This document shows, in pieces, positions 7,585 to 12,323 of a stretch of 12,323 bases of DNA; the stretch's first letter is position 1; each line of letters starts with the position of its first letter. Source of the DNA: an uncultured Clostridium sp. (lineage in GTDB: Bacteria; Bacillota_A; Clostridia; Lachnospirales; Lachnospiraceae); NCBI GenBank assembly GCA_947174825.1, contig CAMWKN010000010.1:1-12323 (forward strand), in the 5' to 3' direction. A program made the translations under genes and the position numbers. The notes under the pieces are model-generated. The model had not been told where the DNA came from, made no database searches, and saw only the letters and a program-made list of their open reading frames with translations.

Positions 7585-8460
7585 ATGAGCACAAAAGTGA
7601 TTAACAAAGTTAACGAATTACAGCAAATTGGCAGTAGATTATCTATATGTCGCCAAAACAAAAACATGACACAAGAAGAACTGGCGAACAAACTTGGCAT
7701 TACTCCACAAGCATTAAGTAAATGGGAAAGAGGCACTAGTCTCCCCGATACAGCTATGCTACCTGATATTGCTCGTATGCTGGAAATTAGTACAGATTAT
7801 TTACTGGGTATCAACCAGGAAAAAACTGCGGAAAAAAATAATAGCGAAATTCAAAATATCATAGGAGAAAATCTGAGAAATTCATTGGAACCACTGGAAC
7901 TCATATTCGGAAAGGAACTGGTGCCCCTTTTTACGGACAAACAGTACGTAGAAGAAATTAAAAATTTACGATTCCAGTTGTCTTACGAAGGATTTCTGCT
8001 ACCTGTTTTTCGGATCAGAGATGAACTGAAACTAGACGAACAGGAGTTTATGATTTTGTCTTATCAAAATGTACTTTACTCTGAAAACCTAACATGTATT
8101 GATGAAAATACATTACATTACGTCATTGCAAAGATTGGGGACTGCATCCGGGAGAAGTATTTTGAAGTGATCAATCCAGATTTACTAAGAGGATTAGTTG
8201 ATAATTTGAAGATGAAATATCCCATTTTAATAGAAGGCGTTGTTCCCGACAAAATATCATATCATTTATTGACGGATATGGTAAAACGTATTTTGCGCAG
8301 GGGCGGTTCCATGATTTATCTTCCAAAGATTATTGAAATCATGGATCGTGTCCTGGAATGGCAGAAAAATGTTTCTGTCCAGGAGTTGGAAGATGAGATC
8401 CTGGCAGAAATAAAAAAGGAAGATAATTTCAAGCGTGTACTAGAGAACCGGAAAAGCTAA
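7585..8460 (+). CDS. XRE-type helix-turn-helix protein fused to a FlhA cytoplasmic-domain-like region
   Basis: The 291-residue protein starts with an XRE/Cro-type DNA-binding domain (about residues 15-75; MTQEELANKLGIT, then ALSKWERG, ending STDYLLGI). After a polar linker (76-98), residues about 100-262 resemble the C-terminal cytoplasmic domain of FlhA, the flagellar export gate. The aligned parts are LELIFGKELVPLFTD (104-118), the run of basic and hydrophobic residues before LPVFRIRDELKL (139-150; compare VPVIRIRDN in FlhA), and LVDNLKMKYPILIEGVVPD (204-222; compare LIDHLKESYPVLVEEVTP), followed by the helices to IIEIMDRVLEW (249-259). About 60 FlhA residues between the RIRD strand and the helical part are missing, and the last subdomain is cut short. 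No membrane segment is present, so it cannot be an export channel. AAAGGAGG lies 8 bases before the ATG. The FlhA relation is from recalled family sequence, not a search. Confidence 0.85.
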   Translation: MSTKVINKVNELQQIGSRLSICRQNKNMTQEELANKLGITPQALSKWERGTSLPDTAMLPDIARMLEISTDYLLGINQEKTAEKNNSEIQNIIGENLRNSLEPLELIFGKELVPLFTDKQYVEEIKNLRFQLSYEGFLLPVFRIRDELKLDEQEFMILSYQNVLYSENLTCIDENTLHYVIAKIGDCIREKYFEVINPDLLRGLVDNLKMKYPILIEGVVPDKISYHLLTDMVKRILRRGGSMIYLPKIIEIMDRVLEWQKNVSVQELEDEILAEIKKEDNFKRVLENRKS

Positions 8461-8491
8461 ATTGCTGTTTCGTTTCCTGTTCTTCCAAAAT

Positions 8492-8534
8492 GAGAATATT
8501 TTCGCTATCTCCCCCCGAAAGCGAGAATATTCTC
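8492..8534. repeat. Inverted repeat made of two near-identical 12-base palindromes
   Basis: GAGAATATTTTCGCT (8492-8506) and AGCGAGAATATTCTC (8520-8534) are inverted copies that match at 14 of 15 positions. Within them, GAGAATATTCTC (8523-8534) is itself a perfect 12-base palindrome and GAGAATATTTTC (8492-8503) differs from it by one base. The palindromes begin 31 bases apart, about three helical turns, so a dimeric regulator could occupy both on one DNA face. As RNA the arms form a 15-pair hairpin with one G-U pair, 31 bases after the stop of the upstream gene. No T-run follows, so it is a poor intrinsic terminator. Confidence 0.6.
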
Positions 8535-8565
8535 CATCTTCTCTGAATACATACTTTACAATTTC

Positions 8566-8574
8566 TGATATAAT
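8566..8574 (+). promoter_or_regulatory. Candidate extended -10 promoter (distal) for the XRE-methyltransferase gene
   Basis: TGA-TATAAT is a perfect extended -10. The -35 position with a 17-base spacer reads AATACA (weak). The predicted start near 8581 gives a leader of about 108 bases, and the palindrome pair at 8492-8534 lies just upstream of the promoter. Confidence 0.45.
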
Positions 8575-8631
8575 TTAATACAACATAAACAAAGTTTCTT
8601 GCAGTTAAGCTTATCTATCAAAAACCTAATT

Positions 8632-8649
8632 TATAATGCACTAGTGCAT
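8632..8649. promoter_or_regulatory. -10 box overlapped by a perfect 14-base palindrome (candidate operator)
   Basis: TATAAT at 8632-8637 is followed, with two bases shared, by the perfect palindrome ATGCACTAGTGCAT (8636-8649). The predicted start site (about 8644) falls at the palindrome's centre, so a bound dimer would block initiation. The gene downstream at 8689 encodes an XRE-type protein, so self-repression is a natural guess. The -35 position is weak (GCTTAT). Confidence 0.5.
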
Positions 8650-8688
8650 CAAATACGAACTAACTTATTTTTAACAGGGGGCTTACAT

Positions 8689-9825
8689 ATGAGCAGAATA
8701 TCATTACGCATTGCTGATTTACGTAAAAAGAGCAGGATTACCCAACAGGAACTGGCAGACAGTATCGGTGTGTCATTTCAGACGATCAGCAAATGGGAAA
8801 ACGGAGTCAATATGCCCGACATTACTGTTCTTCCATTACTGGCAGAATATTTTCAGGTATCCACAGATCAACTATTAGGATTAAAGCCACTGGATGGAGA
8901 AAATTATATCCCGGAGCAAACAGCTACAGAAGATTTTTGGAATCGCAGACTGGAGTATCTTCTGCGAACACGAAAGAATTTTTGGAATGATGATTATGCC
9001 AGTTTTCTGTTTTCACAAGTTTGGAAAATTGATAAACCGATTTCCATACTAGACTGTGGTTGTGGATATGGATTTTTAGGATTACTTTTGCTCCCTCATC
9101 TACCCGAAGGAAGCACTTACACTGGAATTGACTTTGCAGAGGATCTGATTCAAAAAGGAAAAGAACTTTTTAGCCGACAGGGAATAAAAGCAAATTTTAT
9201 TTGCAAAGATATTTTTGCGTATTCAGCCGAAAACCAGTATGATTTTGTCATATGCCAGTCTGTACTAAGACATCTGGATCATCCAACTGTTTTTATACAA
9301 AAAATGACCAGCTTTACAAAACCAGGCGGATATGTTGTCTGCATGGATACAAACAGAGAATTTGAAAGCTGTGGACTTTATGTTGATGGCATGGACTATC
9401 AGAAATTATGCCAACATGAAGGACTGGAAAAAAAGTGGCAGACTGAACTCACAATGCAGGGACGGGATTATGCTGTTGCTATACGAACTGCACATATTAT
9501 GCAGAAACTGGGACTAATTGATGTGGATGTGAGAATGAATGACAAGGTAGAGTTTGTTACTCCACTATCTACAAATTATGATGAAATGAAAGAAGATTTT
9601 CTCATATATAATCATTGGAACTCCAATATGCATAAAGATGAAAAAGAACAATTAATTCTTCATTTAATGACACATGGTTTATCCCGAGGGGAAGCCGAAG
9701 ATTACTGTGACAGAAATGCCAAAATTACAGAATTCTTTTCAGAGCACCCGGCAGCCGGATATACGTTTATGAGAGGACAGATGATTTCTTATGGGAGAAA
9801 AGCACACACCTACTCTTCCCAGTAA
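8689..9825 (+). CDS. XRE-type helix-turn-helix protein fused to a SAM-dependent methyltransferase
   Basis: The 378-residue protein joins an XRE/Cro-type DNA-binding domain (residues about 5-65; ITQQELADSIGVS, TISKWENG, STDQLLGL) to a class I Rossmann-fold methyltransferase (about 85-225). Motif I is LDCGCGYG (121-128) and binds S-adenosylmethionine. The second motif is YTGIDFA, with D148 expected to hold the ribose hydroxyls. Further motifs are FICKDIF (170-176), YDFVICQSVLRHLDHP (184-199) and KPGGYVVCMD (211-220). Residues 230-378 are of no recognised family. Its helix-turn-helix matches that of the upstream gene at 23 of 48 aligned positions. A TTG start at 8599 would add 30 residues but has no ribosome binding site and runs through the operator region. 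I chose the ATG at 8689, which has GGGGG 7 bases upstream. The methyl acceptor is unknown; small molecule, RNA or protein are all open. Confidence 0.88.
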   Translation: MSRISLRIADLRKKSRITQQELADSIGVSFQTISKWENGVNMPDITVLPLLAEYFQVSTDQLLGLKPLDGENYIPEQTATEDFWNRRLEYLLRTRKNFWNDDYASFLFSQVWKIDKPISILDCGCGYGFLGLLLLPHLPEGSTYTGIDFAEDLIQKGKELFSRQGIKANFICKDIFAYSAENQYDFVICQSVLRHLDHPTVFIQKMTSFTKPGGYVVCMDTNREFESCGLYVDGMDYQKLCQHEGLEKKWQTELTMQGRDYAVAIRTAHIMQKLGLIDVDVRMNDKVEFVTPLSTNYDEMKEDFLIYNHWNSNMHKDEKEQLILHLMTHGLSRGEAEDYCDRNAKITEFFSEHPAAGYTFMRGQMISYGRKAHTYSSQ

Positions 9826-9839
9826 TCCCAAAAACCGTA

Positions 9840-11036
9840 TTACCCAGACATTCTTCCCAGAATCTCATCAAAAATCCGAACTGCCACCTCATCCTTAGTC
9901 ATTTGTGGCAGTTCCACTTCCCCCTCTCCAGTGATCAGAGTTACTACATTAGTATCTACTCCAAATCCGGCACCCTCTACCTTGAGATTATTTGCCACAA
10001 TCATATCCAGATGCTTTTTCTCTAATTTTTTACGGGAATTTTCTAACATATTCTCCGTTTCCATGGAAAAGCCACACAAGAATTGTCCCGCCTTGCGATG
10101 CTCCCCCAGATAGCCCAGGATATCCTGGGTTCTTTTCAATGAAATACTGCTGTCGTCATCCTGTTTTTTGATCTTTTCCTCCGCAACAGTAACAGGTGTA
10201 TAATCTGCAACTGCTGCTGCCTTGATAATAATATCCTGTTCTGCCGACCGGGAAGTCACTGCCTCATACATATCCTCTGCGCTCTGCACTGGTACCAGTT
10301 CTACAAACTTTGGCGGCTCTATATGAACCGGTCCACTGACCAATGTAACCTCTGCTCCACGCTGCACTGCCACTTTCGCCAAAGCATATCCCATTTTTCC
10401 AGTAGAATGATTGCTAATATAGCGCACCGGATCAATCGCTTCCACTGTCGGTCCGGCTGTGATCATGACCCGTTTTCCGGACAGATCTTTTTCGAAACGG
10501 ATCTCCTGCAGAATATAATCCAACAGAACATCTTCTGACGGCAGCTTGCCCGCTCCTACATCTTTGCAAGCTAACAGACCCACCGCCGGATCAATAATCT
10601 CATAGCCAAACTTCTGAAGTTTTTGCAGATTATCCTGTACAATGGGATTTTCATACATATTAGTATTCATGGCAGGCGCAATGATTTTCTTACATTTACA
10701 TGCCATAATTGTAGTCGTCAGCATATCATCTGCGATTCCATTTGCAATTTTGCCGATTACATTAGCGGAAGCGGGAGCAATTAATACTACATCTGCCTGT
10801 TTTGCCAATGCCACATGTTCCACACTATATTGAAAATTGCGGTCAAAGGTATCAATAAGACATTTATGGTTAGTCAACGTCTCAAAGGTGATCGGATTAA
10901 TAAAATTAGTCGCATTCTGCGTCATCAAGACATGCACATCTGCATGCAGCTTTCCTAACATACTTGCCAGATTCGCAATCTTGTAGGCTGCGATACTGCC
11001 CGTCACTCCTAATACCACTGTTTTCCCTGTCAACAT
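9840..11036 (-). CDS. coaBC: Bifunctional phosphopantothenoylcysteine decarboxylase / phosphopantothenate-cysteine ligase
   Basis: CoaBC catalyses two successive steps of coenzyme A synthesis: it joins cysteine to 4'-phosphopantothenate, then decarboxylates the product to 4'-phosphopantetheine. The 398-residue length is typical. The N-terminal FMN-binding CoaC half (about 1-180) shows GVTGSIAAYK, EHVALAKQADVVLIAPASAN with the active-site His, PAMNTNMY with the conserved Asn, and LLACKDVGAGKLPS with the cysteine of the substrate flap. The C-terminal CoaB half (about 190-398) shows VMITAGPTVEAIDPVRYISN, STGKMGYALA and KRTQDIL. A GTG seven codons upstream (11057) is in frame, but the ATG at 11036 has AAGGAG 7 bases away and is preferred. 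It lies downstream of panC, panD and an unknown gene, probably one operon. It converges on the XRE-methyltransferase gene with 14 bases between, where no convincing terminator hairpin is seen. Confidence 0.97.
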   Translation of the reverse strand: MLTGKTVVLGVTGSIAAYKIANLASMLGKLHADVHVLMTQNATNFINPITFETLTNHKCLIDTFDRNFQYSVEHVALAKQADVVLIAPASANVIGKIANGIADDMLTTTIMACKCKKIIAPAMNTNMYENPIVQDNLQKLQKFGYEIIDPAVGLLACKDVGAGKLPSEDVLLDYILQEIRFEKDLSGKRVMITAGPTVEAIDPVRYISNHSTGKMGYALAKVAVQRGAEVTLVSGPVHIEPPKFVELVPVQSAEDMYEAVTSRSAEQDIIIKAAAVADYTPVTVAEEKIKKQDDDSSISLKRTQDILGYLGEHRKAGQFLCGFSMETENMLENSRKKLEKKHLDMIVANNLKVEGAGFGVDTNVVTLITGEGEVELPQMTKDEVAVRIFDEILGRMSG

Positions 11037-11040
11037 TTTA

Positions 11041-11174
11041 TATCTCCTTATTTTCACAGATGAATCAAAGTATTTTTCTCATTCTCACTATCAGTATTTT
11101 TTTGTATCCCCATATTTCCACAAATGAATTAAAGCATGAAAAGCATTTTTCTCATTCTCACTGTCAGAATTTTG
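11041..11174. repeat. Imperfect tandem duplication across the 3' end of the unknown gene
   Basis: Copy A (11041-11104, 64 bases) and copy B (11105-11174, 70 bases) lie head to tail. By eye they match at 53 of 61 aligned positions and differ by two indels of 9 and 3 bases. Copy B lies inside the unknown membrane-protein gene. Copy A holds the gene's present stop, the intergenic gap and the AAGGAG site of coaBC. Read on the minus strand in the same local phase, both encode a similar peptide (SENEKN...LIHL). That frame ends in TGA in A, where B has TGG. Confidence 0.75.
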
Positions 11175-11681
11175 TATCTCAGAATTTCCTGTTTTTTTCT
11201 GCAAATAGCGATTGACTCGATGCATAAGCCAATACAAAATAGCCATAACTGCTATCCCCAATACAAACATAATATCATAGAGATTATCGCCAGAATTATA
11301 ATGTAATAAAATATAATTTTCGGCGTCTCGTTCTTTATAAGGATACTTTTCAGATGGAATCAAAATATCATGATCGTAATCATAAGCATTTGACTCATAA
11401 AAATTTCCTACCACAATGCTTTTATAGTTTGTATTATTTTCATCAATATAGCTCTCGATTGCTTCCGCCCCTTGACTGGAATAAATTAATCTCTCAGCCT
11501 CAATATGAAATCCGTATACCAGATCCGTCACAATCACATTTGTCTCCAAGCTGGTACAATCCTCTGGCAGATGAATATGATTCATATAAACATAAAAAGG
11601 CAATTTAATAAGAATGTAAAAATAAAGCACCAGCCAAAGAATCTCTACTACAATCATCCAAAACCAACTTATTTTTTTCAT
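11091..11681 (-). CDS. Unknown two-helix membrane protein between panD and coaBC
   Basis: I do not recognise this 196-residue protein. A hydrophobic helix near the N-terminus (about residues 5-32) is followed by about 100 residues that should face outside the cell (acidic, Tyr/Asn-rich, for example NNTNYKSI and NAYDYDHDI). A second helix follows (about 130-152), then a short basic and polar cytoplasmic tail. The start is taken as the ATG at 11681, with GGGGA about 6 bases upstream. An in-frame GTG at 11693 overlaps the panD stop and is less likely. The start lies 11 bases after the panD stop, so the gene is translated from the panD transcript. The last about 30 codons come from a tandemly duplicated segment, and a frame change in it sets the present C-terminus. 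A role linked to pantothenate or coenzyme A is possible from position only. Confidence 0.75.
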   Translation of the reverse strand: MKKISWFWMIVVEILWLVLYFYILIKLPFYVYMNHIHLPEDCTSLETNVIVTDLVYGFHIEAERLIYSSQGAEAIESYIDENNTNYKSIVVGNFYESNAYDYDHDILIPSEKYPYKERDAENYILLHYNSGDNLYDIMFVLGIAVMAILYWLMHRVNRYLQKKTGNSEIQNSDSENEKNAFHALIHLWKYGDTKKY

Positions 11682-11692
11682 GGCATTCCCCA

Positions 11693-12085
11693 CTACTGCT
11701 CTGGAGACAATTCTCCGTATTTCTCATAACGGGATACCTGTGAAATCTGATTATCCCGATCCACAAAGACCACATAAGGCTTGTGCTCTTTCGCCTCCTC
11801 TGGTGTCATCTGTGCATAGCACATGATAATCACATGATCGCCCACCTGTACCTGTCTGGCAGCTGCCCCATTGAGGCAAATCATACCACTGCCACGTTCC
11901 CCCGCAATGGTATAGGTCTCAAAACGATTGCCGTTCTCCACATCTACGATCTGTACCAATTCATATTCCAAGATACCGGCCGCTTCCATCAACTCGGGAT
12001 CTATCGTGATACTACCCACATAATTTAATTCTGCCTGTTTTACCACAGCCCGATGAATCTTTCCTTTTAACATTGTTACCAACAT
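11693..12085 (-). CDS. panD: Aspartate 1-decarboxylase (pyruvoyl enzyme)
   Basis: PanD converts L-aspartate to beta-alanine, which PanC joins to pantoate to make pantothenate. It is made as an inactive precursor that cuts itself between Gly and Ser; the new N-terminal Ser becomes the pyruvoyl cofactor. The product is 130 residues, as in the family (about 126). Visible features are MLKGKIHRA at the N-terminus, YVGS with the Gly24-Ser25 cleavage site, [14 protein letters not shown], the NGNRFETY segment with the substrate-binding Arg, and [14 protein letters not shown]. An upstream in-frame start at 12178 would add 31 residues of non-family sequence. The ATG at 12085 has GGAGG 7 bases upstream and matches the family start. 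The gene follows panC after 113 bases and precedes the unknown membrane-protein gene. Confidence 0.97.
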   Translation of the reverse strand: MLVTMLKGKIHRAVVKQAELNYVGSITIDPELMEAAGILEYELVQIVDVENGNRFETYTIAGERGSGMICLNGAAARQVQVGDHVIIMCYAQMTPEEAKEHKPYVVFVDRDNQISQVSRYEKYGELSPEQ

Positions 12086-12141
12086 CTGGTTTCCTCCCAT
12101 TCGTTTCCATCTGCAGACTGATAAATACTGTTGCCATAGAT

Positions 12142-12177
12142 TGTTTCGCCCTCTGCAGAGCCTGCAACCCTGAAACA
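12142..12177 (-). other. Possible RNA hairpin in the panC-panD gap
   Basis: The 113-base gap between panC and panD holds TGTTTC (12142-12147) paired with GAAACA (12172-12177). The perfect 10-base palindrome CTCTGCAGAG lies at 12151-12160, and an alternative inner stem TGCAG/CTGCA uses 12154-12158 and 12162-12166. No T-run follows on the minus strand, so it is not an obvious terminator. It may be a processing or attenuation element, or chance. The rest of the gap shows only the panD ribosome binding site. Confidence 0.2.
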
Positions 12178-12198
12178 CCGTTAACTAACATATTTGTA

Positions 12199-12323
12199 TC
12201 ATTCCATGATAAAGTTGTCAATCAACCGGGTTTTGCCAATATAGACAGCAATCGCCACCAACACTGAACCGTTTATGGTTTCCACGGGTTCCAGATTTGC
12301 CCAATCAACTACTTCCACATAAT
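12199..12323 (-). CDS. panC: Pantothenate synthetase, C-terminal 40 codons only
   Basis: PanC joins pantoate and beta-alanine with ATP to give pantothenate. Only the last 40 codons are in the window; the rest lies beyond the right edge. The fragment reads YVEVVD, then LEPVETINGSVL, then AVYIGKTRLIDN close to the stop. These are the conserved C-terminal strands of PanC (D-Y-V-E-V-V-D, then G-K-T-R-L-I-D-N). The stop TGA is at 12199-12201. The panD gene follows on the same strand, the usual order in Clostridia. Confidence 0.9.
   Translation of the reverse strand, partial: YVEVVDWANLEPVETINGSVLVAIAVYIGKTRLIDNFIME

Noticed and set aside
8599..8688. TTG start that would extend the XRE-methyltransferase protein by 30 residues
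   Set aside because: No ribosome binding site, the added residues do not fit an XRE N-terminus, and the stretch contains the -10 box and 14-base palindrome.
9822..9843. Possible bidirectional terminator between the convergent methyltransferase and coaBC genes
   Set aside because: Only GTAAT/ATTAC pair (5 bases) with mismatches inside and no T-run of useful length on the expected side.
12012..12221. 69-residue minus-strand open frame overlapping panD and panC
   Set aside because: It is out of frame with both real genes and covers the panD start; no family match or ribosome binding site.

Overview
The window looks like part of the chromosome of a low-GC, Gram-positive gut or rumen anaerobe of the Clostridia, most likely a Lachnospiraceae-type bacterium (Roseburia/Eubacterium-like). 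This is inferred from AT-rich sequence, strong purine-rich ribosome binding sites, a cytoplasmic mannan-degrading module with a cellobiose 2-epimerase, a DUF3048 (YerB-like) protein and several XRE/AraC regulators of Firmicutes type. No RNA genes, insertion sequences, CRISPR arrays or phage genes are visible. No gene-free stretch exceeds 300 bases.

Left part (1-6359, all on the minus strand). A GH32 fructosidase runs off the left edge and is preceded by a small four-helix membrane protein. Upstream of these lie a cytoplasmic beta-propeller protein of unknown role and a membrane-anchored DUF3048 protein with its own candidate promoter. Next comes a two-gene carbohydrate module: a cellobiose 2-epimerase and a GH26 beta-mannanase, both without signal peptides. 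Together they suit intracellular processing of manno-oligosaccharides: the GH26 enzyme releases short products and the epimerase turns mannobiose into mannosyl-glucose. A divergent AraC-type regulator (6589-7443, plus strand) shares a 229-base control region with this module and is probably its regulator.

Middle part (7585-9825, plus strand). Two adjacent genes each begin with an XRE-type helix-turn-helix, but carry different C-terminal domains. The first carries a domain that reads like a shortened cytoplasmic domain of FlhA, the flagellar/type III export gate protein. The second carries a class I SAM-dependent methyltransferase. The 228 bases between them hold several palindromes that look like operators, one on top of a -10 box. 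This pair is the most unusual part of the window.

Right part (9840-12323, minus strand). This is a pantothenate/coenzyme A cluster in the order panC (partial), panD, an unknown two-helix membrane protein, and coaBC. It covers pantothenate synthesis, beta-alanine supply and the two steps from phosphopantothenate to phosphopantetheine. A 64/70-base tandem duplication sits across the 3' end of the unknown gene and the coaBC ribosome binding site.
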